From JACCZX01 sp963829995 (lineage in GTDB: Bacteria; Pseudomonadota; Gammaproteobacteria; Burkholderiales; Burkholderiaceae_F), in the NCBI GenBank assembly GCA_963829995.1, contig CAWHKW010000027.1:1-64000 (forward strand): DNA of 64,000 nucleotides, read 5' to 3'. The translations under genes and the position numbers were made by a program. This document shows, piece after piece, positions 17,639 to 26,744 of the stretch; position 1 is the stretch's first letter, and every line of letters starts with the position of its first letter. The notes under the pieces were generated by a model. It worked only from the letters and a program-made list of their open reading frames with translations. It ran no database searches and was not told the origin of the DNA.

Positions 17639-18372
17639 AGCACATAGCTGTCCACCGAGAAGTCGATTGCGTGACGGTGACGCTCAATCGTCCCGAAGTC
17701 GCCAACGCTTTGTCCGCCGAAATGGTGGAAGAGCTAACGGCAGCCGTGGCGGAGGCCGAAGCGGCAGGCGCCCAGATGCTCGTGTTCAGGGGACAAGGCC
17801 GGCACTTCTGTGCGGGTTTCGACTTTGGTGGGTTCGAAGCTCAGAGTGAAGGCGAACTGCTGCAGCGCTTCGTGCGTATCGAATTGTTGCTGCAAGCAAT
17901 CGCTCGCTCGAGCTGTATCACGATCGCCTTCGCCCACGGACGCAACTTCGGTGCCGGTGTGGATCTCTTCGCAGCATGCCGCTGGCGAATTGCCGAGGAG
18001 GCAAGCACATTCCGGATGCCGGGTCTTGCGTTCGGCCTCGTGCTCGGCACGCGTCGCTTTGCCGCCATCGTTGGCAGCGACAACGCGCGCGAAATTCTCG
18101 AGACGCTACGCACGTTCACGGCGCCGCAGGCTCTAGCTATGGGCTTCGTGCGGCGCATCGCCGCGGCCGACACATGGGCGTCGCTCGTTGACGAAGCACG
18201 AACGACGGTTAGCCTCCCGGACGCGAGCCGCGCGCGCCTTTACCGTACGTTGACCGACGACTCCGACGATCGCGATTTGGCCGAACTGGTGCGTTCTGCC
18301 GCCGAACCGGGTTTGAAACAGCGCATACGCAGCTACCTGACAGCGCAGGAACGCCTGCGCGCAACTGCGTAG
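17635..18372 (+). CDS. Enoyl-CoA hydratase/isomerase family protein
   Basis: 245 residues of the crotonase fold. CDRVTVTLNRPEVANAL-type start (VTVTLNRPEVANALSAEMVEEL), the oxyanion-hole segment GQGRHFCAGFDFGGF, and AHGRNFGAGVDLFAACRWRIA are present. The usual second catalytic glutamate (EAxxLG-V) is replaced by ALAMGFVRR, so hydratase chemistry cannot be assumed; isomerase, hydrolase or decarboxylase are alternatives. It is coupled to the upstream CoA transferase through a mini reading frame. Confidence 0.87.
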   Translation: MKHIAVHREVDCVTVTLNRPEVANALSAEMVEELTAAVAEAEAAGAQMLVFRGQGRHFCAGFDFGGFEAQSEGELLQRFVRIELLLQAIARSSCITIAFAHGRNFGAGVDLFAACRWRIAEEASTFRMPGLAFGLVLGTRRFAAIVGSDNAREILETLRTFTAPQALAMGFVRRIAAADTWASLVDEARTTVSLPDASRARLYRTLTDDSDDRDLAELVRSAAEPGLKQRIRSYLTAQERLRATA

Positions 18373-18413
18373 TTGCAAGGAGAAAATATCTCTTCACAAC
18401 CCGGGAGCAAAAG

Positions 18414-18824
18414 GTGCCATCGATCACCGGAAGTTGCATGTGTGGCCAAGTGCGCTACAGCTCGTCTGCAGAACCGGCTCTGACAGCTTTCTGTCACTGC
18501 CGAAATTGTCAGAAGGCAGGTGGGGGCGGATATTCAGTCAACGTGGCAGTGCCAACCGCATCTCTAGACGTGCAGGGCACGCCGAAATCCTACGGCGCGA
18601 CCGGAGCCTCAGGGCTGCCAGTGACTCGCCTATTTTGTCCCCAGTGTGGTTCCGCGCTATTTACAGAGGCCGCTGCGTTTGCCGGCATGACTTTCGTAAA
18701 GGGAGGATCACTTGACGACCCGTCTTGGATCCAACCAACGCTACACATCTGGTGTGATTCCAAACAACCTTGGGATCAGCTTCCAGAGGCCGCGACGTGT
18801 GTCGGCAAGAATCCGTCCGCCTAG
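18414..18824 (+). CDS. GFA / Mss4-like zinc protein
   Basis: 136 residues with a GTG start after CCGGGAGCAAAAG. The zinc-binding pattern is C-M-C-G (residues 8-10), then CHCRNCQ at about 27-33 and FCPQCGSAL at about 63-71, which is the GFA/CENP-V domain (glutathione-dependent formaldehyde-activating-enzyme-like). Members bind Zn2+; GSH-formaldehyde chemistry was described only for Gfa itself and is not implied for this short protein. It ends with a four-base convergent overlap with the ASST-like gene. Confidence 0.9.
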   Translation: MPSITGSCMCGQVRYSSSAEPALTAFCHCRNCQKAGGGGYSVNVAVPTASLDVQGTPKSYGATGASGLPVTRLFCPQCGSALFTEAAAFAGMTFVKGGSLDDPSWIQPTLHIWCDSKQPWDQLPEAATCVGKNPSA

Positions 18825-19975
18825 GGCGCCATCGTGTTACGAGCAAGGGCGATGTCCTCTGCGCTGTAACGGTATGCACGAAAGACCTGGTTGCTCTGTG
18901 AGCCTTCGCGGCCGCCGAAAAGGGGTTTACCAAAGAATGGATTGACGTACTCCCACACAACCTCTCCTTCCTGCGTGACTTCGAAGAAGCGACCGAACGA
19001 AGACTCGGTGATTAGCGTATTGCCATTCGGCAGGCGTTGAGCGCCGCCCATGCGTGGCGAGAAAAAGTTCCAGGCAGGGCTGTCCTGATACTTCCACACA
19101 ATCTCATTAGTCGCTGGATTGACCTCGATCACTCTTGAATACGGCATCGAATCATCGAGGCGATGAACTCCGTTGTCGAATATCAGGATGTTGCCGTTCG
19201 CAAGCAGTGTTGGCGCGTGCTGGCCAGCGACTGTCGGTGGCCCCAGCTTCCAGACGATTTTTCCGGTCTTGCGAGAGATTCGAACTACAGTGGAGGTTGG
19301 CCTGAAGCTGGCGAGGATGTCGCCGTCAGGCAACTCCTTGAGGCCATTGCCCTGATGCCACATCGTCCGAGGCGCCTGGACTTCGGCGATGCCGTCTGCA
19401 ATCGGGTCGAGATGCTCCCAAGTGCGCCACTCCCAGACGCTCTTCCCCTCCGGAGTCAGCTCAACCAAATAGGATGAGTACATCTTGCCCGCGTCATCCT
19501 TTGGTCGCGAAAGATATTGCTCCGATCGCATCTCGGGTTCCTCGATTCCTCCTTTGACACGTCGGGCGATTTCATCGGGCACGTGGATCATGCAATCCAG
19601 CAGGACGTTTCCATTGCGCAGCAAGATGCCGTCATGGTGATGGTCCGGATGACGTACTTCCCAAAGTACGTTGCCGGCCCAGTCCGCTTCCAGCGCCACG
19701 CCACCCTTGAACGGAAAGCGACTGAGGTGATTGTTTTCTGGAGAGCGCCCGTTGTAGTACAGCGTCCCCCGTTCAGTCAGATAGCCGGATAGGCCTGGCG
19801 AATAAGGCATGTTCCAGCGGTGGACGATCTCGCCCTGAAGGTCGATCAGATACACCGTTCTGCTTTCCACGAAGAGCGGCGCGAACAGAGTAAATCCCGG
19901 ATGGGCGCGCCCTGGGTCGTACGCTCTTAGTCCAACGCCCCGGCGCTTGAGGGTGTTCTGCTCGACTGTCGTCAT
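18821..19975 (-). CDS. Arylsulfotransferase (ASST)-like beta-propeller
   Basis: 384 residues. The repeats VYLIDLQGEIVHRWNMP, GNVLWEV, GKSVWEWRTWEHLDP, TGKIVWKLGP, TNEIVWKY and GEVVWEYVNPF, each a blade strand, fit the arylsulfotransferase-like propeller. Histidines in HPDHHHDG and WHQGNG occupy the positions used in that family for catalysis, but the activity is not certain. There is no signal peptide, although ASST enzymes are usually periplasmic, so it may act in the cytosol. It is divergent from the MFS carrier at 20059; an inverted repeat lies between them. Confidence 0.78.
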   Translation of the reverse strand: MTTVEQNTLKRRGVGLRAYDPGRAHPGFTLFAPLFVESRTVYLIDLQGEIVHRWNMPYSPGLSGYLTERGTLYYNGRSPENNHLSRFPFKGGVALEADWAGNVLWEVRHPDHHHDGILLRNGNVLLDCMIHVPDEIARRVKGGIEEPEMRSEQYLSRPKDDAGKMYSSYLVELTPEGKSVWEWRTWEHLDPIADGIAEVQAPRTMWHQGNGLKELPDGDILASFRPTSTVVRISRKTGKIVWKLGPPTVAGQHAPTLLANGNILIFDNGVHRLDDSMPYSRVIEVNPATNEIVWKYQDSPAWNFFSPRMGGAQRLPNGNTLITESSFGRFFEVTQEGEVVWEYVNPFFGKPLFGGREGSQSNQVFRAYRYSAEDIALARNTMAP

Positions 19976-20015
19976 GACGTGGTGACCTCCGTCCTTGCTC
20001 TTCCATTGTCTTTTA

Positions 20016-20051
20016 TGTAGACATCACAACACTATAGTAGTAATATCTACA
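20016..20051. promoter_or_regulatory. Inverted repeat between divergent ASST-like and MFS genes
   Basis: Arms of 15 bases, TGTAGACATCACAAC (20016-20030) and GTAGTAATATCTACA (20037-20051), match at 12 of 15 positions around a 6-base AT-rich spacer. It ends 8 bases before the MFS ATG and 41 bases upstream of the ASST-like ATG, so a bound repressor could control both. No regulator gene is adjacent. Confidence 0.5.
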
Positions 20052-20058
20052 GAATGCA

Positions 20059-21345
20059 ATGCCAGTTACTGGTTTTGTTGCCCACCGAGAGCGACGCCGT
20101 GCGGCCGTAGCGAAAAAAGTGCGCAGCCTCGGTTCGAACGCGCCGTACAACCGCATTCTTGTAGCCCGGGGGCTGCGTGCGTTCGGTGACGGTTATGTAA
20201 GTTTGTTGTTGCCGCTCTACCTGCTGGAACTGGGCTTCGGCGCTTTCGACGTCGGTGTGATTGCCACTGCGACGTTGATGGGATCAGGCCTGCTTACGCT
20301 GCTGGTGGGACTGCGCGCCAACCGTTATCACTATCGCAGCGTGTTGCTGGCCGCTGCAATGCTGATGGCGGCCACCGGCCTCGGGTTCGCGACGTTCACG
20401 CAATTCTGGCCGTTGTTGCTGATCGCCGTCGTCGGCACGCTGAATCCATCGAGCGGCGATGTGAGCGTGTTCTTGCCGCTGGAGCATGCGGTGCTATCGC
20501 GCTTCGTCACCGACCGCAATCGGACCGCGGTGTTCGCACGCTATAGCCTGGTGGGCTCGTTGCTGGCCGCTGTCGGAGCACTGGCGGCGGCGTTGCCCGC
20601 GATGATCGCGACGCCATTCGGCGTCTCACTTCTAACCGCGCTGCAGTCGATGTTCATCCTGTATGGCGCACTCGGTTTGCTTGCAGCTTTGGCCTATCGC
20701 GGATTACCTGCCGCGCTAGAGGCCGAGGCGCGCCAGCCAAGCGCACCACTCGGCAAGTCGAAGCGCTTGGTGTACGTACTCGCGGGCTTGTTCAGTCTCG
20801 ATGCCTTCGGCGGTGGATTTGTGGTGCAGTCGTTGATCGCGCTCTGGTTGTATCAGCGCTTCGGTCTGTCTCCCGCGATGACAGGAACCGTGTTCTTCTG
20901 GACGGGGGTGCTGACGGCGCTCTCTTATCTGGTTGCGGTGCGTATCGCGGAGCGCTTCGGCTTGATCAATACGATGGTGTTCACGCATCTGCCATCCAGC
21001 CTGTGTCTGATCGCGATTCCGTTCATGCCCGAGTTGAGCTTCGTCATTGCGTTGCTGTTTGTGCGCAGTGCACTGTCGCAAATGGACGTGCCAACGCGAA
21101 GCTCCTACGTGATGGCAATTGTTTCGCCGTCGGAGCGGCCGGCCGCCGCCAGCATCACATCCGTGCCGAGAAGCCTCGCAGCGGCCGCGAGCCCGGTGCT
21201 GGCCGGATATCTTCTCAGCGTATCCACCTTCGGGTGGTTGTTCATTGCGGCGGGCGCAACGAAGATCGTGTATGACTTGTTGCTGTTCGCGCTGTTTCGC
21301 AACGTACGGCCACCTGAAGAACAAAGAAGCGATACCTCTACCTAA
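20059..21345 (+). CDS. MFS transporter
   Basis: 428 residues with about twelve membrane helices split by a cytoplasmic loop near residue 220. RGLRAFGDGYVSLLLPLYLLELGF in helix 1 and GLRANRYHYRSVL in the first cytoplasmic loop mark the major facilitator superfamily. The first 30 residues are basic and soluble, so the true start might be slightly later; the ATG at 20059 is kept because no better ribosome binding site is seen. The substrate is unknown. An inverted repeat just upstream suggests repression shared with the ASST-like gene. Confidence 0.88.
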   Translation: MPVTGFVAHRERRRAAVAKKVRSLGSNAPYNRILVARGLRAFGDGYVSLLLPLYLLELGFGAFDVGVIATATLMGSGLLTLLVGLRANRYHYRSVLLAAAMLMAATGLGFATFTQFWPLLLIAVVGTLNPSSGDVSVFLPLEHAVLSRFVTDRNRTAVFARYSLVGSLLAAVGALAAALPAMIATPFGVSLLTALQSMFILYGALGLLAALAYRGLPAALEAEARQPSAPLGKSKRLVYVLAGLFSLDAFGGGFVVQSLIALWLYQRFGLSPAMTGTVFFWTGVLTALSYLVAVRIAERFGLINTMVFTHLPSSLCLIAIPFMPELSFVIALLFVRSALSQMDVPTRSSYVMAIVSPSERPAAASITSVPRSLAAAASPVLAGYLLSVSTFGWLFIAAGATKIVYDLLLFALFRNVRPPEEQRSDTST

Positions 21346-21426
21346 AATTCCAGTGCTCAGTGCTCGCCGTCCCGGGCGTTTGTTGTTCGTTGCGCTGTTC
21401 GCAGTCCGCACAGTGGCCACAGTGAC

Positions 21427-21729
21427 ATGGACGCGGCGCTTGTCCACCTAATACTTCACGCTGCCGTTCCCGGGGCGGTAGCGGTGCTGTTCTTTCGTCC
21501 GAATTGGAAGAGGGCATGGCTCATCATGCTTGCGGCGATGCTGGTGGATCTCGATCATTTGCTTGCGGATCCGATCTACGATCCAAACCGCTGCAGCATC
21601 GGCTTCCACCCGCTCCATAGCTATCCGGCGATCGCCGCGTATGTCGTGCTACTAGTTCCGCGCGTGACCCGGCTGTTTGCACTGGGGTTGATCATTCACA
21701 TGGTGCTCGACGCGCTGGACTGCATATGA
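21427..21729 (+). CDS. DUF6122 family small membrane protein
   Basis: 100 residues, three to four membrane helices, with the family motifs LHAAVPG, DLDHLLADPIYDPNRCSIGF and HPLHSYPAIA. The conserved D-x-D-H-L and H-x-L-H-S residues could bind a metal, as in the related membrane-bound metal-dependent hydrolase fold, but no activity is known. It starts 81 bases after the MFS gene on the same strand. Confidence 0.85.
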   Translation: MDAALVHLILHAAVPGAVAVLFFRPNWKRAWLIMLAAMLVDLDHLLADPIYDPNRCSIGFHPLHSYPAIAAYVVLLVPRVTRLFALGLIIHMVLDALDCI

Positions 21730-21774
21730 AATATCGGCGATATCCTCGCGCGTGATCGTCTCAGCGTAGACACG

Positions 21775-22836
21775 ATGCGCGAACCAGGGTTGCATTCACG
21801 TTGGCCGGCTGTGCGCGGTGGCCTGTTGGCATTCACCGCAGCAGTGCTGTTCGGCATCAGTACTCCGTTAGTGCAGCAATTCGGCGCCGGGGTGGGAGCG
21901 TTTACGACGGCGGCTCTCTTGTATGCAGGAGCTGCAATCGTCGGCGCGCTCTTGCGTCGACCTCTCGAGCGCGAAGCACGATTAGCGCGGCGTGACTTTC
22001 CGCGCTTGCTGGCCATGGCTGCCTGCGGTGCAGTTGTCGGGCCGGTAGCGCTCGCTTGGGGTTTGCAGCGCACGAGTGGCACGAGCGCGTCACTGATGCT
22101 CACGCTGGAAGCTGTATTCACCGCCTTGCTTGCCTGGCGCCTGTATCACGAGACGATGGATCGGCGCGTATGGACAGCAATGTTATTGCTAGTTGTAGGC
22201 GGCGGTGTGCTAATACTTGATCAAGGCCGCGATGGCGGTGCTCAGCTGTGGGGACTGCTCGCCGTGCTGCTTGCCACGGCGGCCTGGGGTTTAGACAACA
22301 CCCTGTCTCGCACCCTTGCAGAGCGCGATCCGGGCCAAGTTGTTCTTGCCAAAGCCGTCCTCGGTGCCACGGCTACCTCACTTCTTGCCTTAAGCCTCGG
22401 CGAGTCGCTACCGACATGGGGCGCAGCTGTAGGTTTGCTTGTTATTGGAGCGACAGGCTACGGCTTGAGCCTGCGTTTCTATTTGCTGGCGCAGCGCGCC
22501 TTCGGTGCCGCGCGCACGGGTTCAGTGTTCGCCTTCGCGCCATTCATCGGGGCGGCTCTGGCTGTAGCACTTGGCGACAGCTCCGCCGGCTGGCTGATGG
22601 GCGTAGGTTCGACGCTCATGTTGGCGGGTGTGATCCTGCATCTGGCGGAGCGCCATGGCCATGAACATCAGCACGTAGCGCTGGAGCATGAACACGCACA
22701 CCGTCATGACGATGGGCACCATGATCATGTGCATGAACAAATGCCGACAGGTGAGCACAGCCACGCTCATCGCCACGAACCGCGGCGCCATTCGCACCCG
22801 CACGTGCCGGATGCACATCATGCGCACCGCCACTAA
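21775..22836 (+). CDS. EamA/DMT transporter with a His-rich C-terminal tail
   Basis: 353 residues. Ten membrane helices in two EamA repeats (LAFTAAVLFGISTPLVQQFG in the first; LLATAAWGLDNTLSRTLAERD in the second) make a drug/metabolite-superfamily carrier of the inner membrane. From about residue 287 the protein ends in a cytosolic tail of about 65 residues with over 20 histidines (HGHEHQH, HEHAHRHDDGHHDHVHE, HAHRH). Such tails bind Zn, Ni or Co in metal exporters and are unusual for plain EamA proteins. Metal transport or metal-sensing is an inference from this tail. It starts 45 bases after the DUF6122 gene. Confidence 0.87.
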   Translation: MREPGLHSRWPAVRGGLLAFTAAVLFGISTPLVQQFGAGVGAFTTAALLYAGAAIVGALLRRPLEREARLARRDFPRLLAMAACGAVVGPVALAWGLQRTSGTSASLMLTLEAVFTALLAWRLYHETMDRRVWTAMLLLVVGGGVLILDQGRDGGAQLWGLLAVLLATAAWGLDNTLSRTLAERDPGQVVLAKAVLGATATSLLALSLGESLPTWGAAVGLLVIGATGYGLSLRFYLLAQRAFGAARTGSVFAFAPFIGAALAVALGDSSAGWLMGVGSTLMLAGVILHLAERHGHEHQHVALEHEHAHRHDDGHHDHVHEQMPTGEHSHAHRHEPRRHSHPHVPDAHHAHRH

Positions 22837-22872
22837 ACAGACGGACGTCGGTGAAGCGGCGCTAGAAGGGGG

Positions 22873-23877
22873 TCAACGCCTCACCTTAATGACGACCTTG
22901 CCTTTTGCATGTCCTTTTTCGACGTAAGCCAAAGCCTCTTTCGTGGATTCGAACGGAAAGACGCGATCCACTACAGGCCGAATCGCTCCAGAGTCGATCA
23001 GAGAACCGATCTCGCGCAATTGGTCTCCACTGGGTTTCATGAAAAGAAATGAATAGCTCACGTGCTGACGTTTCGCGCTTCTCCTGATTCGATAGCTCAT
23101 AAGGCGCATTGCCAGTCCGACGATCCAGGTTGCTCCAATCTCTTTCGCGAAAGCAGGATCAGGAGGGCCTGAAATCGATATGAGCTTTCCACCAGGTCTT
23201 AGCACTCGTAGAGATTTTTCGAGCGTCTCTCCGCCCTGGGTGTCCAGGACGGCATCGTAGTCACGCAGCACTGTTTCGAAGTTGTCTTTCTTGTAGTCGA
23301 TGACGATATCTGCGCCGAGGCGCTTCACCCATTCGACGTTAGCCGTGCTCGTTGTCGTCGCTACGAGTGCTCCAACATGCTTCGCCAGCTGAATTGCGAA
23401 TGTTCCTACGCCGCCCGACCCTGCGTGGATAAGAACCTTTTGTCCTCTTTGCAGGTTCGCTCTTTCGATCAGTGCTTGCCAGGCCGTCAAGCCGACCAGA
23501 GGGATCGAAGCGGCCTCTTCCATCGTGAGTTGCTTTGGCTTATTCGCTACGGCCTCTTCTTTTATCGAGATGAATTCGGCGAAAGCACCAATTCGATCCT
23601 TATCCGGCCGCGCATAGACCTCGTCGCCCGGCTTGAATCGCCGCACTGCAGATCCGACTCTGACTACGACTCCGGCGAGATCATTGCCCAAAACAAACGG
23701 TAGGCGATAAGGCAGAACGAGCTTGAGCTTTCCATCTCTGATTTTCAGATCCACCGGATTTACGCTCGCAGCGTGGATCTGGACCAGTACGTCATCGTCG
23801 TGCATCTCCGGCTCCGGCATTTCGCCAGCCCGCACTCCGTCGTTGCCTCCATAACGATCGAGGATGAATGCCTTCAT
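22873..23877 (-). CDS. NADP-dependent MDR oxidoreductase (quinone-reductase-like)
   Basis: 334 residues from ATG 23877 (MKAFILDRYGG). The frame could begin six codons earlier at a TTG, which is less likely. The GroES-like domain (VLVQIHAASVNPVDLKIRDG, PFVLGNDLAGVV) is followed by a Rossmann domain with the nucleotide loop HAGSGGVGTFAIQLA. There is no structural zinc site, so it belongs to the zeta-crystallin/quinone oxidoreductase branch of the medium-chain superfamily. The electron acceptor is unknown. Downstream of the small secreted-protein gene on the same strand, 26 bases apart. Confidence 0.9.
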   Translation of the reverse strand: MKAFILDRYGGNDGVRAGEMPEPEMHDDDVLVQIHAASVNPVDLKIRDGKLKLVLPYRLPFVLGNDLAGVVVRVGSAVRRFKPGDEVYARPDKDRIGAFAEFISIKEEAVANKPKQLTMEEAASIPLVGLTAWQALIERANLQRGQKVLIHAGSGGVGTFAIQLAKHVGALVATTTSTANVEWVKRLGADIVIDYKKDNFETVLRDYDAVLDTQGGETLEKSLRVLRPGGKLISISGPPDPAFAKEIGATWIVGLAMRLMSYRIRRSAKRQHVSYSFLFMKPSGDQLREIGSLIDSGAIRPVVDRVFPFESTKEALAYVEKGHAKGKVVIKVRR

Positions 23878-23903
23878 GCCAATTTCATCTGCCAATCACG
23901 CTC

Positions 23904-24194
23904 TTACTGCTTTGTCTCGGGTTGTGAACGTAGAGGCTTCTGCACTGTCGCGGACTCGTCACGATGACTCGCTTCAAGCGTGCTTCTGCTTTTGCGCTCG
24001 CGCGCGGCCGCCAGCTTCGCCTCGCCGTCCCGCGCCGTGCGCTTGCCCAGTTGCAGTGACGGCGTTGCACCCAATGCTTCGTACGTGAATGGACTATGCG
24101 CCGGCTCCATCGAAGGTTGTTTATCGATACTTTGAGCGTTCGCGCCAAAGGCCATCAATGTAAACATGCCCGCAGTAATGACTCGGTAACTCAT
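23904..24194 (-). CDS. Small exported protein of unknown function
   Basis: 96 residues from ATG 24194, preceded by AAGGAGTCAGTT. A signal peptide (YRVITAGMFTLMAFGANA) is followed by a short charged mature part with no cysteine and no recognised domain; it is rich in E, K, R and S and probably disordered. This start is favoured over an upstream in-frame one without ribosome binding site. Divergent from the AraC regulator at 24269. Confidence 0.65.
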   Translation of the reverse strand: MSYRVITAGMFTLMAFGANAQSIDKQPSMEPAHSPFTYEALGATPSLQLGKRTARDGEAKLAAARERKSRSTLEASHRDESATVQKPLRSQPETKQ

Positions 24195-24268
24195 AACTGA
24201 CTCCTTAGTTAGTCGCGCAATCGAAATTGATGCAGCGATGAGGCGCACAGTGCGCTATCCTCCGCGGA

Positions 24269-25327
24269 ATGAATAGACCGATTCCTTCCAAATATTTGTC
24301 GAATCGTTCAGCGTCGAATTACAGTCGAAACGAACAAGTGTCGCGTCGCGCCCGCACTACTTTGAAAGCGGCGCCCACGCCTCCGTACGATTTGTTGACC
24401 GATGTGATGGAGCAGATCCGCCTCGACGCGACGGTGTACTTCGTCCTTGAGTCACGGTCCCCGTGCGCGATTTCGATCGCGCAGCCGGGTCGCTCACCGT
24501 TCTATGCAATCACGGCGGGGCGCTCCAGCTTGGTACTCGGCCGCAAGACCTACGAGTTGAGCGAGGGCGACTTCGTGCTGCTTCCAAGCGGCGCGCCGCA
24601 TGTGATGCGCGGTGCGAAGGACGCGCCGATTGTCGCGCTCGATGACTGGATGCGGCTGCACCCGAAGAACGAGTCCGGCTTCATACACATCGACGGGCCG
24701 GGTCCGGCGCTGTGTATCACCGGTGGCTTTTTCTCATTCGCTGCCATGAAGGCGAACCCGATGTTCGATGTGTTGCCTCCGATCATTCACCTTCGTCGCG
24801 ATGATCCCTACGTGCAGGAATGGCTCGAGCCGACGTTGCGATTCATTCATGCGGAGATCGCACATCGCCATCAAGGATCGCAGACTGTGTTGCGGCGCCT
24901 GGCTGACGTGCTGTTCATACAGGCCGTTCGTGCCTACGCCGCACAGCACAGTTGCGTCACCAGCTGGCTGCGAGGATTGAGCGATGCGCGAGTAGGCAAA
25001 GCGCTGATGTTGCTGCATGAGCGCTATGCAGAACCATGGACGCTGGATTCGCTGGCGCGAGAGATCGGCACATCGCGCACCGCACTCGCCGTGCAGTTCA
25101 AGCAGCTGGTCGGCGAGGCGCCAATGGCTTACCTGGCGCGCTGGCGTATCACGCGAGCGGCGAACCGCATGCGCAGCGAGCGCATCAATATGTCGCGGCT
25201 CGCTGAAAGCGTCGGCTACAACTCCGACGCGGTGTTTTCCAAAGCGTTTCGCAGAATCACGGGTCAGTCTCCCGCACGATATCGGCGCGCTAACGGCGCA
25301 GTATCAATAGTGCAGTCAGCTGAGTAA
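24269..25327 (+). CDS. AraC family transcriptional regulator
   Basis: 352 residues. The N-terminal cupin-like domain (AraC-binding-like; LVLGRKTYELSEGDFVLLPSG) is of the type with a DUF6597/Cupin_6 pattern and probably binds an effector. The C-terminal AraC DNA-binding region has two helix-turn-helix motifs: LDSLAREIGTSRTALAVQFK, and INMSRLAESVGYNSDAVFSK, ending FRRITGQSPARYR. The first 40 residues look disordered, so the start may be later. It is divergent from the small exported protein and MDR oxidoreductase, which are its likely targets by position. Confidence 0.9.
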   Translation: MNRPIPSKYLSNRSASNYSRNEQVSRRARTTLKAAPTPPYDLLTDVMEQIRLDATVYFVLESRSPCAISIAQPGRSPFYAITAGRSSLVLGRKTYELSEGDFVLLPSGAPHVMRGAKDAPIVALDDWMRLHPKNESGFIHIDGPGPALCITGGFFSFAAMKANPMFDVLPPIIHLRRDDPYVQEWLEPTLRFIHAEIAHRHQGSQTVLRRLADVLFIQAVRAYAAQHSCVTSWLRGLSDARVGKALMLLHERYAEPWTLDSLAREIGTSRTALAVQFKQLVGEAPMAYLARWRITRAANRMRSERINMSRLAESVGYNSDAVFSKAFRRITGQSPARYRRANGAVSIVQSAE

Positions 25328-25346
25328 CTCGGTCCGAACTTCGCGT

Positions 25347-26744
25347 TCACTTGCGCGTAACCCTGAAGATCGTGCCGTTGGCGTCGTCGCTCACTAGCAG
25401 CGCGCCGTCGCGAGCCACTGTCACTCCAGCGGGCCGGCCCCAGACACTGTCGTTATCGATCACGAACCCGGTCATGAAGTCTTCGTACTCGCCGGTCGGA
25501 TTGCCATCTTTCATGCGCACGCGGATCACTTTGTATCCGGTCCTGTCGGGCCGGCTATGCGAGCCGTGCAGCGCGACAAACGCATCGCCGCGATATTCGG
25601 CCGGGAACGCATCGCGATCGTAAAACGCCGCGCTAAGCGCGGAGGAGTGCGACTGGATCAACACCTCGGGCACGCGCACATGGCCCTTCAGGTCGGGACG
25701 CTTGCCTTTCAAAGCGGGATCTTCGTTGCCGCCAATGTAGTACCAAGGCCATCCGTAGAACGCGCCCTCCTGCACGCGCACCATGTGATCGGGCACCAGC
25801 AGCGGGCCGAGGTGGTCGCGCTCGTTGACGACGCACCACAGGTTGTCCGTACCGGGTTGCATGGTGAGGCCCGAACAGTTGCGCAGTCCGGTGGCGTAGT
25901 TGCGAACGCTTTTTCCCTCGGGATCGAACACGCGCACCACGGCGCGATTTTCTTCTTTGCCCCACGCGGCGCCGCGGCCGTGAGTTTTCTCGTGCTGCTG
26001 AATCTGCTCGGGAGTCATGTCGGGCATGCCACCCACCCCCAGATTGGACGCCGAGCCGACCGCGAGGAACAGAAGTTTTCCATCGCGAGAGACCGCCAGA
26101 TCGCGCGTCCAGTGCCGCTCAGTCGGGATGTTGCCGACGATCACTTCGGCCGGACCCGTGGCTTTGGTGGAGCCGACGCGATACGGGTAGCGAACCACCT
26201 GATTCGCCGCCGCTACATAGACGTACTGCGGATCGGCGGGCGGATGGAAGACGATGCCGTAGGGTCGATCCAGGTTCTCGGCGAATATCTCGGGCTTCGA
26301 GGGCGTCGCGCCCGCAACTGCACGAAACACGAGCACTCGCCCGGTGCCGCTCTCCGAGACGAAGACGTCGCCGTTTGGCGCGATGCGCAAAGTGCGCGGC
26401 TGCTTAAATCCGCTGGCGAACACCTGCACTACGAAGCCGTCCGGTACTTTCGGCAGCGCGCCCTGCGGCGGCTGAACTACTTTCGCGGTTTTGCCGACCG
26501 ACTTTTCAGGCGCCGTGCCCGTCGGCGGCGCCGGAAGGTCGGATGGCTTGATATGGCGTCCAACGCCGGGGGCATCGGCCGTCCAAGCGTCAAGGGCTTC
26601 TGCGCCGGTTCGGACCTGGCCGGATTGCGCGGATGCAGGCGAAGCAAGAAAGACCAACGCAACATAAACGAGAAGCATCGAAAACGTCGCGGTGCGCACA
26701 CGGGCGCCGACGAACTGCAAGGTATGTGGGCTGGATGGATGCAT
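25347..26744 (-). CDS. Exported PQQ-dependent sugar (sorbosone-type) dehydrogenase
   Basis: 465 residues with a signal peptide ending near SPASAQ (residue 40). The mature protein is a six-bladed propeller of the soluble glucose/L-sorbosone dehydrogenase group: VFASGFKQPRTLRIAPNGDVFVSE, RPYGIVFHPPADPQYVYVA, NERDHLGPLLVPDHMVRV, FYGWPWYYIGG and GHSHSSALSAAFYD-type segments. The periplasmic enzyme would oxidise an aldose or aldehyde with PQQ and pass electrons to a cytochrome c; a diheme cytochrome c gene, duplicated, lies directly upstream on the same strand. The natural substrate is unknown. Confidence 0.85.
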   Translation of the reverse strand: MHPSSPHTLQFVGARVRTATFSMLLVYVALVFLASPASAQSGQVRTGAEALDAWTADAPGVGRHIKPSDLPAPPTGTAPEKSVGKTAKVVQPPQGALPKVPDGFVVQVFASGFKQPRTLRIAPNGDVFVSESGTGRVLVFRAVAGATPSKPEIFAENLDRPYGIVFHPPADPQYVYVAAANQVVRYPYRVGSTKATGPAEVIVGNIPTERHWTRDLAVSRDGKLLFLAVGSASNLGVGGMPDMTPEQIQQHEKTHGRGAAWGKEENRAVVRVFDPEGKSVRNYATGLRNCSGLTMQPGTDNLWCVVNERDHLGPLLVPDHMVRVQEGAFYGWPWYYIGGNEDPALKGKRPDLKGHVRVPEVLIQSHSSALSAAFYDRDAFPAEYRGDAFVALHGSHSRPDRTGYKVIRVRMKDGNPTGEYEDFMTGFVIDNDSVWGRPAGVTVARDGALLVSDDANGTIFRVTRK

